A stretch of 33,338 bases of DNA from Gemmatimonadota bacterium (lineage in GTDB: Bacteria; Gemmatimonadota; Gemmatimonadetes; Longimicrobiales; Gaopeijiaceae): assembly GCA_007125125.1 (NCBI GenBank), contig SLDT01000006.1:1-33338 (forward strand), written 5' to 3'. Below, piece by piece: positions 1-8,625 of this stretch (position 1 is its first letter; each line of letters begins with the position of its first letter). A program made the translations under genes and the position numbers. Under the pieces are notes generated by a model. That model ran no database searches, was not told where the DNA came from, and saw only the letters and a list, made by a program, of their open reading frames with translations.

Positions 1-40
1 CCGCGCCTCCGGCCTCCGGCCCCGGGTCACCCCCGGCCCC

Positions 41-1086
<1,046 letters not shown>

Positions 1087-1087
<1 letters not shown>

Positions 1088-1422
1088 CACATCCCCAGCC
1101 GTTCGAGATGGTTGCGCATCTGCACCCCGTGCACGAGCGAGGCCCCGCCCCGGATCGCGGCCGCCACATGCACCGCCTCGGTCATCTCCTCCGCATCCGA
1201 CCCCTTCTCGAGGCATCCCTCCGTCCAGGCGTCGATGCAGTAGGGGCACTGGACCGCGTGCGAGACCGCGAGCGCGATCAGCGCCTTCTCGCGCGCCGTC
1301 AGCGCCCCCGGTTCGAAGACCTTCCCGTACCACGAGAAGAAGGCCTCGGCAAGCTCCGGCGCCTCCTTCCCGATCTCCGAGAAGCGGTCCAGGTCCGGCG
1401 CGTTGTAGTAGTGATCCGACAT
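1087..1422 (-). CDS. Arsenosugar biosynthesis-associated AhpD/carboxymuconolactone-decarboxylase-like protein
   Basis: 111-aa AhpD-like protein with the CPYC redox motif (C59, C62) in an AVSHAVQCPYCIDAW context (H55 upstream) and the family sequence AVHVAAAIRGGASLVHGVQ near the C-terminus. The N-terminus MSDHYYNAPDLDRF is typical of the small peroxidase-like protein that accompanies ArsS. Its exact chemistry in arsenosugar synthesis is not settled; a thiol-disulfide or peroxidase role is inferred from the CxxC. The start is ATG at 1420-1422, with GGGGAG 4 bases upstream. A GTG at 1462-1464 in the same frame would add 14 residues without family similarity. It is directly upstream of, and overlaps, arsS. 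Confidence 0.92.
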
Positions 1423-1527
1423 CGCACTCCCCGTCAAAGGTTCATTTCCACTGGAGGAAGGCACCCCGCCTCCCGCCCGCTCCTGGTCAAACGCGCCACC
1501 GCGTTCGCCGGTTCCCGCGCCCGCGAC

Positions 1528-2313
1528 TCAGCCGCCCCGCGCGAGCACCGCGAGAACCCGCCGGGCGAGCCCCGCGTTCCGATCCTGCATCGCCCGGAAC
1601 CCCTCGAGGGTCAGCGCCCCCTCCCCGATCCCGTGCGCCATGTTGTCCACGATGCAGAGCACCGCGTAGCGCATCCCGCGTTCCTGTGCGAGCGTCGCCT
1701 CCGAGGCCGCCGTCATTCCGACCACCGTCGCATCGCGCGCGAGCGCCCGGACCTCGGCGCGCGTCTCGAAGCGGGGGCCCCGCGTCTCGGCATAGACCCC
1801 GCCCTCGACGACCCGCTCCGACCCGGCCGCCCGCGCCACCCGGGCGAGCCGCGCCCGCATCGCCTCGTCGAGCTCGGGCACGATGTGAAGGGGCTCCTCA
1901 CCCGCAAAGCTCGGCGGAGCGTGCCGCGAGAGGTAGTCCTCGGGCACCACGACGTCGCCCGGCGCGAGCTCGGGGGTGAGCGCCCCGACCGAGGCGAGCC
2001 CCGCCACCTCCCGCACCCCGAGCGCCTCGAGTGCCAGGAGGTGCGCATGGTGCCGCACCCGGTGCGGGGCATGGTAGCGCTCCTCCCCATGCCGCCGGAT
2101 GAAGAGGCATCCCCCGATCCGGCGCACCGTGACCGGCCCCTCGTCCGTCGCGACCTCCATGCGCTCGACGTCGGGCCGCTCGGTCCCTGAACCATCGCGC
2201 GCGGGGCCGTCACCCCCGCCGAGGCCGGGTAGCTCCCCCACCCCACGGAGGAAGGCACTCCCCCCGATCACCCCCAGGGGGGGCCCGGCCCCGGCCGGGT
2301 CCGGTGCGCTCAA
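1528..2313 (-). CDS. Purine nucleoside / methylthio-nucleoside phosphorylase (PNP-MTAP family)
   Basis: 261-aa family-2 nucleoside phosphorylase, cytosolic, releasing a purine base and ribose-1-phosphate (or 5-methylthioribose-1-phosphate). Visible signatures are GVIGGSAF at 14-21 (phosphate-loop type), GPRFET at 179-184 in a GGVYAETRGPRFETRAE context, VGMTAASE at 198-205 and IVDNMAHG at 222-229. MTAP enzymes usually have an Asp-rich TDYD here that favours adenine; the Asn in VDN suggests 6-oxopurine or methylthioinosine preference (inference). The start must lie before GVIGG. The only suitable codon is TTG at 2311-2313, which overlaps the TGA of the S9 peptidase (TTGA); no good Shine-Dalgarno is seen, so translational coupling is likely. 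About 100 bases separate its stop from the AhpD-like gene. Confidence 0.85.
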   Translation of the reverse strand: MSAPDPAGAGPPLGVIGGSAFLRGVGELPGLGGGDGPARDGSGTERPDVERMEVATDEGPVTVRRIGGCLFIRRHGEERYHAPHRVRHHAHLLALEALGVREVAGLASVGALTPELAPGDVVVPEDYLSRHAPPSFAGEEPLHIVPELDEAMRARLARVARAAGSERVVEGGVYAETRGPRFETRAEVRALARDATVVGMTAASEATLAQERGMRYAVLCIVDNMAHGIGEGALTLEGFRAMQDRNAGLARRVLAVLARGG

Positions 2314-4697
2314 CGCCCGATCCGGTAGCCGCGCGGGGGTTCCTTCCCCAGGAGATGGCGCACGAAGTAGTCCCAGGTGATGCGCATGTGGTAGGGCTCC
2401 TGCGAGTAGCCGTGCCCGCGGTTCGGGAACACCATGAGGTCGAAGTCCTTGTTCTCCCGGATCAGGGCGTCGACGAGCTGGAGTGTCGTGTTCGGGAGTA
2501 CGTTCGCGTCCATCGTCCCGTAGGTGATCAGGAGCTTCCCCTCGAGGTTGGCCGCCTGGAGGTGGTTGGCCTGGCGCTCGTAGCTGTGGGAGCCCCCGGG
2601 GCCTTCCTCCAGGAGCCCGTGCCACTTCTCGCCCCAGTAGAAGGTGTAGCCCGCGTTGTCATGGTTCCCTGCGCTCGCCACCCCGACGTGGAAGAAGTAC
2701 GGATGGCGCAGGAGGGCGGCCGCGCTCGCGAAGCCTCCGCCGGAGTGCCCGAAGATCCCGACCCGGTCGAGGTCGATGAAGGCATGGCGGCGGGCGAGCT
2801 CGCGCATGGCCGAGATCTGGTCGGGGAGCCCGTTGTCGCCCATGTCGCCGTAGTAGGCGGTGTGGAAGCGCTTCGAGCGCTCGGGGTTCCCCATCGCATC
2901 GATGAGCACGATCACGAAGCCGAGCTCGGCGAGGGCATGCGCCTGCCCGCGGCGCGAGACCGAGAAGGAGCGGGTGCCCACACTCCCCGCCTGCGGGCCG
3001 GGGTAGATCGCGTTGATGATCGGGTAGCGCTTCTCGGGGTCGAAGTCCGAGGGGAGCACCATGAGGCCGTACACGTCGGTCACCCCGTCGCGCGCCTTCG
3101 CGGTGAAGGGGATCGGGGCGCGCCAGCCGAGCTCCTCGAGCTCGGCCACGTCGGCCTCCTCGAGGGTGCGCACGACCTGGCCGTCGCGGGTGCGGCGGAG
3201 CACCGTGACCGGCGGGGTGTCGACCGTCGAATGGCGGCTCGTGAACCAGCGGCCGTCGGGCGAGAGGGAGATCTGGTGGTCCGCGTCCTCGGGGGTGAGG
3301 TGGGTGAGTCCGGTCCCGTCGAGGTTCACCCGGTAGAAGTGCGTGTGGTAGGGGTCGCCCAGCTCCCGACCGATCCCGGTGAAGAGGAGGGTCCCCGCCC
3401 CCTCGTCGATGCGCACGATGTCGAGGAGGTTCCAGTCGCCCCCCGTCACCCGACCGAGGAGATCACCGCTCTCGAGGTCGTAACGGAAGAGGTGCCCCCA
3501 CCCGTCGCGCTGCGAGAACCAGAGCACCTCGCCCCGGTCATGCAGGACGCGCCAGTTCGGGACCCCGCGCCCCCCTGCATGCGACTCGAAGAACTGCGGG
3601 TGCGACTCCTCGAGCACGGTGCGGACCGCCCCCGTCACCGGATCGGCGATCCGAAGGGTGGCCGTGCGGTAATCGCGCGAGACCGAGACGAAGGCGAGCG
3701 TCTCCCCGTCGGGGCTCCACTCCACATCGGCCCACGCCGGCCCGCGCGTCATCCCGCAGCACGACGAGGTGCGCTGGTGGTCCGGCGGGGTGTCGAGCTC
3801 GACCACGCGTCGCTCCTCGACATCGATCACGACCCGCTCGAGCATCGGCACGATCGTGTCGCCCGGGATCGCGTAGGGCCAGCTCACGAGCCCGGGCCGC
3901 CCGTCCTGGGTACGCAGGAGGTGCGCCTCCCCCACCCCGCGCTCGTCGAGGCGGAAGGTCGCGATGCGCCGCGAGTCGGGCGACCAGAGAAGGATCGGCT
4001 GCTCCGAGCGGGTCCACCCCTGGGAGTTCGTCGCGTATCCGTAGCGATCCTCCCCGTCGGTCGTGAGCCGCACCTGCTCGCCGCTCTCCCGGTCATGGAC
4101 CCAGAGGTCGTTCGCCCGGCGGAAGGCCACCCAGCGCCCGTCCGGCGACTGGACCCCCGGCGGTCCCTGCGGCCCCGCGCTCTCGCCCCGCTCGCACTCG
4201 TACTCCCTCAGGTCGCACCGCCAGGGCGTGCCCCGGAAGAAGACCTCGATGCCGCGCCCGTCGTCGATCTCGGTGTAGCTCGAGAAGGGGAGCCGGAGCG
4301 CCTCGAAGTCGTCGTCGGCCGCGCGCGAGAGGGCCGCCGAGAGCCGCTCGTGGTCGAAGGCCCGCTCCCGCGTGCCCCGCGCCGCATCGACCCGGATGAA
4401 CTCGTGCCCGCCGGGGATCTGCACCCGATACGAGAACCGGTCGTCGTCGTGCCACTGCGGGCTCACCTGGGCCCGGTGCACCCTCGAGGAGAGGTTCCCC
4501 GAGAGAAAGGCCTCGGCCCGCTCGTAGTCGGCCGCCGTCAGCGCCCCCCGCTCCTGGGAAGAAGGCACCTGCGCCTCGAGCCCGTCTCCGGGCGGGAAGC
4601 CCGCTGCGGGGGCCAGGACGAAGGCGCCGAGGAGGACGGCGACCAGGAGAAGGGGGCGGGGGGCACCGCGGACGGGGCGAGGGGACGTGCTTGTCAT
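2310..4697 (-). CDS. Secreted S9 family (dipeptidyl-peptidase IV-like) serine peptidase
   Basis: 795-aa exported peptidase. An N-terminal signal segment (RPLLLVAVLLGAFVLAPAAG) is followed by a DPP-IV-type beta-propeller (about 90-570) with WSPDG/SPDGRW blade motifs, then an alpha/beta-hydrolase domain. The catalytic triad is visible: S652 in GHSGGGF (the family consensus is GWSYGG, so this is a variant nucleophile elbow), D730 in GTMDANVLP and H762 in RGHGYS. By family it removes dipeptides from, or cleaves, oligopeptides in the periplasm. The ATG at 4695-4697 was chosen because the signal peptide follows directly; the frame could extend to 4790 without adding sense. No strong Shine-Dalgarno precedes it. 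Its TGA is overlapped by the TTG start of the nucleoside phosphorylase, so the two form an operon although their functions are unrelated. Confidence 0.92.
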   Translation of the reverse strand: MTSTSPRPVRGAPRPLLLVAVLLGAFVLAPAAGFPPGDGLEAQVPSSQERGALTAADYERAEAFLSGNLSSRVHRAQVSPQWHDDDRFSYRVQIPGGHEFIRVDAARGTRERAFDHERLSAALSRAADDDFEALRLPFSSYTEIDDGRGIEVFFRGTPWRCDLREYECERGESAGPQGPPGVQSPDGRWVAFRRANDLWVHDRESGEQVRLTTDGEDRYGYATNSQGWTRSEQPILLWSPDSRRIATFRLDERGVGEAHLLRTQDGRPGLVSWPYAIPGDTIVPMLERVVIDVEERRVVELDTPPDHQRTSSCCGMTRGPAWADVEWSPDGETLAFVSVSRDYRTATLRIADPVTGAVRTVLEESHPQFFESHAGGRGVPNWRVLHDRGEVLWFSQRDGWGHLFRYDLESGDLLGRVTGGDWNLLDIVRIDEGAGTLLFTGIGRELGDPYHTHFYRVNLDGTGLTHLTPEDADHQISLSPDGRWFTSRHSTVDTPPVTVLRRTRDGQVVRTLEEADVAELEELGWRAPIPFTAKARDGVTDVYGLMVLPSDFDPEKRYPIINAIYPGPQAGSVGTRSFSVSRRGQAHALAELGFVIVLIDAMGNPERSKRFHTAYYGDMGDNGLPDQISAMRELARRHAFIDLDRVGIFGHSGGGFASAAALLRHPYFFHVGVASAGNHDNAGYTFYWGEKWHGLLEEGPGGSHSYERQANHLQAANLEGKLLITYGTMDANVLPNTTLQLVDALIRENKDFDLMVFPNRGHGYSQEPYHMRITWDYFVRHLLGKEPPRGYRIGR

Positions 4698-4860
4698 GCG
4701 GGTCGCTCGGGTCTTGGGTCTTGGGTCGGCATCCGGCCCGGACTCGGTTCCAGGCCCTGCAATCTGACTCCGGGCCGGAAGGGGGGGCAAGGTGTCGTGG
4801 GAGTCTCTCGGGGTCGGGCGACCGGGCGGCGACCCGATTTCCTTCGTCCCGGGCGCGGGC

Positions 4861-4866
4861 TATGAT
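4861..4866 (+). promoter_or_regulatory. Candidate -10 element (TATGAT) upstream of GGT-like gene
   Basis: TATGAT matches five of six bases of the sigma-70 -10 consensus and is an AT-rich island in a very GC-rich region 47 bases before the ATG at 4913. The -35 region at the right spacing (TTTCCT, 4838-4843) is a poor match. The same bases contain ATGATG, which could serve as an earlier in-frame start (4862). Weak evidence. Confidence 0.25.
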
Positions 4867-4912
4867 GGGTTCGGTTGCTTCGACGTTCGCCTCGACCCGG
4901 ACCCCTCGCCCC

Positions 4913-6628
4913 ATGGAAAGCACCCCCGATCGGATCCCCGCTCCCCCGGAGCGTCGCCCCTCGCGACGGACGACCGCCCGGTTCGGAACCCTGCGGACGA
5001 TAACGCTCGTCTGCTCCGCACTCGTCCTCGCCCTCGCGGGGTGCTCGGACTCGAGCACGGGGATCCCCGGGCCGCGGCCGATCACGAGCCCGACCGCCCA
5101 GGTCGCGAGTTCCCCTCACGGGATGGTGGCGAGCGCTTCGCCCCTGGCGACGGAGGTGGGGGCGCGCGTGCTCGCCCGGGGGGGGACGGCGGTCGATGCG
5201 GCGGTCGCGACCGCCTTTGCCCTCGCGGTGGTCGAGCCCACGATGTCGGGGCTCGGGGGGCGGGGGAGCATCGTGATCCGCGATGCGGCCGGGAACACGC
5301 ACGGGATCGATGGCCTGAACCGCGTGCCGACGAACTTCACGGGGGGCGCGCCCCCCGGCTACAACCAGGCCGCGGTGCCCGGGGTGCCGGCCGCGCTCGC
5401 GCGGGCGCTCGCCGAGCATGGGAGCTGGAGCCTCGCCGAAGTCCTGGCCCCGGCGATCGAATTGGCCGAGGAGGGGTTCCCGATGCCCCCCGGGGAGGCA
5501 GCCCGGCTCGCCTCGGCGCGGGGTGACCTCCTGCAGCACGAGGCCTCCCGGCGTGCCTTCCTCCGGCCGGACGGAACGGCCTACGCGGCTGGCGATCACT
5601 TCGTTCAGCCGGAGATGGCCCGTGCCCTCCGCGCAATGGCCGAGGGCGGGATCGACGTGTTCTACCACGGGTGGATCGCGGACTCGATCCATGCCGACAT
5701 GGTCCTGAACGGGGGCTTCATCACGCGCGAGGAGCTGGCCGCTTACGAGGCGCTCGATGCGATCCCGGCGATCGGGAGCTACCGGGGGCGGCAGATCGTC
5801 TCGAACTTCCGGCCCGCCTCGGGGCATGCGGTCGTGCTCGCGCTGCACCTCCTCGAGGAGTTCCCCGTGCCCCCACGCACGGATCCCGCGGGGTGGGGTG
5901 CCCTCGTGGGCGAGGCGATGCGGATCGCGATCGCAGACCGGAACCGGAGCTTCGGGACGGCGGAGCAGAGCGCGGGGGTGCTCACCTCGCGGGATTGGGC
6001 TCGGACCCGTGCCGCCGACATGGCCCCGGGTGCGACCGGCGCGCCGGTGGCGGCGCTCGCGGGGACGGGCACGGACGATCTCTTCGGAGGAGACCTCGAG
6101 AGCACGACCCACCTGAGCGTGGCCGATGCCCAGGGGCGGGCGGTCGCGATCACGCAGTCGATCGGGCCCTCGGCAGGGACGCGCCTCGCGGCGAGCGGGG
6201 TCGGGTTCCTCTATGCCACACGCCTCGGCTCGACGCCGGGCTCGCGCCCCTCGTCGACGATTTCGCCGACCCTGGTGCTCGATGCCGAGGGGCGGGTCGA
6301 GCTGGCCCTCGGAGGTGCGGGGGACAGCCGGATCATCTCGGCCGTGATCCAGTCGATCTCGCGCGTACTCGACCACGGGATGTCGCTTGAGCAGGCGGTG
6401 GCGGCACCGCGGCTGCATCCCCTGGGCGGGAGCGAGCTCCGCCTCGAAGGCGCCCTCTGGCCCCAGGCGCTTCGGGATGCCCTGGGCGCGCGAGGCTTCG
6501 AGGTCTCGACCGCCGCGTCGACCTGGTTCGGCCGGGTGCACGCGGTCTCCTTCGACCTGGAACGTGGACGATGGACCGGGGTCGCCGACCCGCGGCGCGA
6601 TGGAGGGGTCTCGGGGCCGGACGGTTAA
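4913..6628 (+). CDS. Gamma-glutamyltransferase-family Ntn-hydrolase, lipoprotein, substrate-Arg lost
   Basis: 571-aa lipoprotein precursor with lipobox LAGC (C44). GGT landmarks are GGTAVDAAVATAFAL and SGLGGRGS in the large-subunit half, then the autoprocessing site STTHLSVAD, with T398 the predicted new N-terminal nucleophile of the small subunit. The later GGAGDSRI corresponds to the GGSRI substrate loop. In typical GGTs a DxRExAP motif supplies the Arg (R114 in E. coli) that binds the glutamyl alpha-carboxylate. Here the equivalent is DGLNRVP, with Leu at 135, so a gamma-glutamyl substrate is doubtful; another acyl-amide substrate is possible (inference). Starts: ATG at 4913 directly before the signal peptide, or ATG-ATG at 4862. 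Neither has a clear Shine-Dalgarno. The gene stands alone, divergent from the S9 peptidase. Confidence 0.87.
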   Translation: MESTPDRIPAPPERRPSRRTTARFGTLRTITLVCSALVLALAGCSDSSTGIPGPRPITSPTAQVASSPHGMVASASPLATEVGARVLARGGTAVDAAVATAFALAVVEPTMSGLGGRGSIVIRDAAGNTHGIDGLNRVPTNFTGGAPPGYNQAAVPGVPAALARALAEHGSWSLAEVLAPAIELAEEGFPMPPGEAARLASARGDLLQHEASRRAFLRPDGTAYAAGDHFVQPEMARALRAMAEGGIDVFYHGWIADSIHADMVLNGGFITREELAAYEALDAIPAIGSYRGRQIVSNFRPASGHAVVLALHLLEEFPVPPRTDPAGWGALVGEAMRIAIADRNRSFGTAEQSAGVLTSRDWARTRAADMAPGATGAPVAALAGTGTDDLFGGDLESTTHLSVADAQGRAVAITQSIGPSAGTRLAASGVGFLYATRLGSTPGSRPSSTISPTLVLDAEGRVELALGGAGDSRIISAVIQSISRVLDHGMSLEQAVAAPRLHPLGGSELRLEGALWPQALRDALGARGFEVSTAASTWFGRVHAVSFDLERGRWTGVADPRRDGGVSGPDG

Positions 6629-6648
6629 GAGGCTGTTTAGGAAGTACA

Positions 6649-6672
6649 GCGGCGCCCTGCGTTCAGCGCCGC
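6649..6672. terminator. Candidate bidirectional terminator hairpin
   Basis: GCGGCGC (6649-6655) pairs perfectly with GCGCCGC (6666-6672) around a 10-base loop, between the convergent GGT-like and metallophosphoesterase genes. It overlaps the stop codon of the latter. No T-run follows on either strand, so intrinsic termination is uncertain. Confidence 0.35.
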
Positions 6673-7925
6673 ACGGGCGTTTCCGGGAACTCGTCGATCA
6701 CGCGTCCCTCCTCGTTCACCACGAAAAGGTGGCGCTGGTTTCCGTGGAGTGTGACGAGGATGAAGTGGCGGTCGGTGTGGGCGCGGTCGAGGTACCAGGC
6801 CGCCTCCCGGTGGCTGCGGCCGATCGTGCGAGTGTTCACCCCCCAGGCGCCATCGCCCATGTAGACGATCCCCCCGGAGTGCATCCTGCCTTCCCGGATT
6901 GGAACCGTGCGCTTGTACGCGTGGTCGTGGTTCTCGAAGGCGATCTGGATGCCGTGCTCCTCGAAGAGGGGGACCCAGTGCTCGCGAACGCGCTGGTGCC
7001 CGCGCCCCTCCGGGCTGCGGACCGAGGGCCAGGCGGGCACGTGGTAGACGGGGAAAACGTGGGGCACCGCGCGTCGATCCCGCAGCGTGCGATCGAGCCA
7101 GTCGGTCTGGGCACCGTCGACCGGACCCGCATGGTCGGTGTCGAGGAGGACGATCGAAAGGTAGTCCGCGAAGTCGAGTACCCCGTAGCCGGGATGCCCC
7201 GGGAAGGCGAAGAGGGAGAAGTAGTAGGGTGCGAAGTCCCTCTGCCACTCCGGCCCGGGGGCATACTCTTCCGAGTTGTGGTGGTAGCCACCGCGAACCT
7301 CGTGGTTGCCGATCGCGGCGAGCACCGGAATCGCGCGTCCCTCGGGCGTGACGAGGGTCTCCTGCATGGCGCCGATGAACTCGACCCATCGGTCAGCGCG
7401 GTCCGGGCGCCCATCGGCGTAGGCAAGGTCCCCGCCCCAGACGATGAAGTCGGGGTCCCAGTCCAGGACAACCCGGTTCGTTCGCTCCATCATCTCCCGC
7501 GAGTGACGCACGTCTCCTCCGGTGGCAAAGCGCAGGGGGCGGGCGAGGTCGGCTGGCATCGTGCGGAAGCTGAAGACCCTTCCTCCCTCGCCGAGGCGGA
7601 ACTCGTACTGGGTCCCCGGCTCGAGCCCGGTAAGTTCGACCCGGTGGACATGGGTGTCGTCCAGATGCGGAAAGGGGAACCGCTCGGGCGCCGGACCTGC
7701 CTGCCAGGTCGAGGCACCCGCGCGGCGGAACTCGAGGGACTGCGTGACCGGAGAGTCGCCGGTGTGCCAGTCGATCGTCATCGTCGTGAGCGGGTCCTGC
7801 TGCCATGTGAGGAGCAGCCCCATCGGGGCACCCCGGCCCTGCTGGGCGAGAAGGTGAGCCGGAGCGAGAAGGAGAAGAACAATCAGGAAGACGAGGCGAC
7901 GTGCCTCTCGACGGTGCGCGGTCAT
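6663..7925 (-). CDS. Secreted purple-acid-phosphatase-like metallophosphoesterase
   Basis: 420-aa exported protein: signal peptide (LVFLIVLLLLAPAHLLA, about 11-27), a fibronectin-III-like N-domain (about 35-125) with the GLEPGTQYEFRLG strand pattern typical of purple acid phosphatases, then a calcineurin-like phosphoesterase domain. Metal-ligand motifs appear in order: GGDVRHS (D138), GGDLAYADG (D166, Y169), GNHE (206-209), VYHVPAW (H295) and ENHDHAYKR (H333, H335). The last matches the family GHxHxYxR with Asn for Gly. Expected role: hydrolysis of phosphate mono- or diesters in the periplasm. The start is ATG at 7923-7925, with only a weak GGGA-type ribosome site. It is monocistronic, convergent with the GGT-like gene and divergent from yhbY. 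Confidence 0.9.
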   Translation of the reverse strand: MTAHRREARRLVFLIVLLLLAPAHLLAQQGRGAPMGLLLTWQQDPLTTMTIDWHTGDSPVTQSLEFRRAGASTWQAGPAPERFPFPHLDDTHVHRVELTGLEPGTQYEFRLGEGGRVFSFRTMPADLARPLRFATGGDVRHSREMMERTNRVVLDWDPDFIVWGGDLAYADGRPDRADRWVEFIGAMQETLVTPEGRAIPVLAAIGNHEVRGGYHHNSEEYAPGPEWQRDFAPYYFSLFAFPGHPGYGVLDFADYLSIVLLDTDHAGPVDGAQTDWLDRTLRDRRAVPHVFPVYHVPAWPSVRSPEGRGHQRVREHWVPLFEEHGIQIAFENHDHAYKRTVPIREGRMHSGGIVYMGDGAWGVNTRTIGRSHREAAWYLDRAHTDRHFILVTLHGNQRHLFVVNEEGRVIDEFPETPVRR

Positions 7926-8004
7926 GCTGGATCGATCCCGGATGGAGGGTTGTCGGGGGGAGGGCTGGGTTGCGCTCCTCGCGCAATGCGCGGGCTCTTC
8001 GACC

Positions 8005-8015
8005 TGTCAAGTATA
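8005..8015 (-). promoter_or_regulatory. Possible promoter elements (TTGACA, TATACT)
   Basis: Read on the minus strand, this AT-rich spot contains TATACT directly followed by a perfect TTGACA (minus-strand sequence GCTATACTTGACA). It lies 80-90 bases upstream of the metallophosphoesterase start. If TTGACA is a -35, the hexamer 17 bases downstream (ATTGCG) is a poor -10. The arrangement is suggestive only. Confidence 0.22.
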
Positions 8016-8157
8016 GCGTTCCCGCGCGACCGAATCATCACGGACGAGTCACCGAAGGGTCACACCCCGAAAATCCGAGCCGGGGAGCGGGGAGCCGTGC
8101 GCGGGGTAGGCCGAGTCGATGAGTTCCACGAACCAACCAGACCACAGGAATGCTCCC

Positions 8158-8442
8158 ATGCCGCTGACATCGAAGGATCGCGCCCGACTTCGTTCCCTGG
8201 CCCACTCCCTCAAGCCGATCCTGCAGGTCGGAGCCGAGGGCGTGAGCCCGGCCTTCCTGGGCTCTCTCGACGAAGCCTTCCGCACGCGCGAACTCCTCAA
8301 GGTGAAGGTGCTCGAAGGGGCGCCCGTCTCGGTGCGCGAAGCGGCCACGGAGATCGAGCAGGGGCTCGAGGACGTCTCGACCGTGCAGACGATCGGACGC
8401 ACTGCCGTGCTCTTTCGCCCCCTGCCGGAAGACGATGGTTAG
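8158..8442 (+). CDS. yhbY: YhbY-family (CRM domain) RNA-binding protein
   Basis: 94-aa single-domain CRS1/YhbY (KH-like) protein. It has the SLKPILQVGAEGVSP motif, where G25-A-E-G28 is the GxxG loop that contacts RNA, and the C-terminal TVQTIGRTAVLFRP strand of the family. Relatives associate with pre-50S ribosomal particles and help assembly in the cytosol. The start is ATG at 8158, with AGGA about 8 bases upstream; an in-frame ATG at 8119 would add 13 residues with no family similarity. It is the only obvious housekeeping gene here and lies just upstream of exported proteins with which no functional link is visible. Confidence 0.93.
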   Translation: MPLTSKDRARLRSLAHSLKPILQVGAEGVSPAFLGSLDEAFRTRELLKVKVLEGAPVSVREAATEIEQGLEDVSTVQTIGRTAVLFRPLPEDDG

Positions 8443-8444
8443 AA

Positions 8445-8468
8445 GGCTGTGGCCTCGGCTGTGGCCTC
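8445..8468 (+). repeat. Tandem 12-bp direct repeat
   Basis: GGCTGTGGCCTC occurs twice head-to-tail immediately after the yhbY stop codon, in untranslated spacer. Its function is unknown; it may be simple slippage. Confidence 0.6.
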
Positions 8469-8488
8469 GGGTTCGGGCTCGCACGGCA

Positions 8489-8524
8489 GGGGAAGCCGGA
8501 GGGGATTTCGCCTTCCCCCCTTTC
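8489..8524 (+). terminator. Weak terminator-like hairpin after yhbY
   Basis: GGGGAAG (8489-8495) can pair with CTTCCCC (8512-8518) over a 16-base loop, followed by a short TTT. A second small hairpin (GATGCT / AGCATC, 8547-8565) follows before the next ribosome-binding site. Either could end the yhbY transcript; neither is strong. Confidence 0.3.
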
Positions 8525-8625
8525 CGTCGGGCTCGCCGCGCCCCATGATGCTCCCATGAAGCATCGAAGCCCGGGTCCCGCGTCGGGGCACCGGGCGATC
8601 GCACACTCTCAGAGGAGTTCCCCAC

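Noticed and set aside
2304-4865. 853-residue open frame on the plus strand
   Set aside because: Exact antisense of the S9 peptidase; composition is Arg/Val/Glu/Pro-rich as expected of a shadow frame in high-GC DNA and it has no family motif.
4694-6541. 615-residue open frame on the minus strand
   Set aside because: Antisense shadow of the GGT-like gene, low-complexity Arg/Gly/His composition.
8119-8157. Earlier ATG for yhbY
   Set aside because: Adds residues outside the domain and lacks the AGGA that precedes the ATG at 8158.
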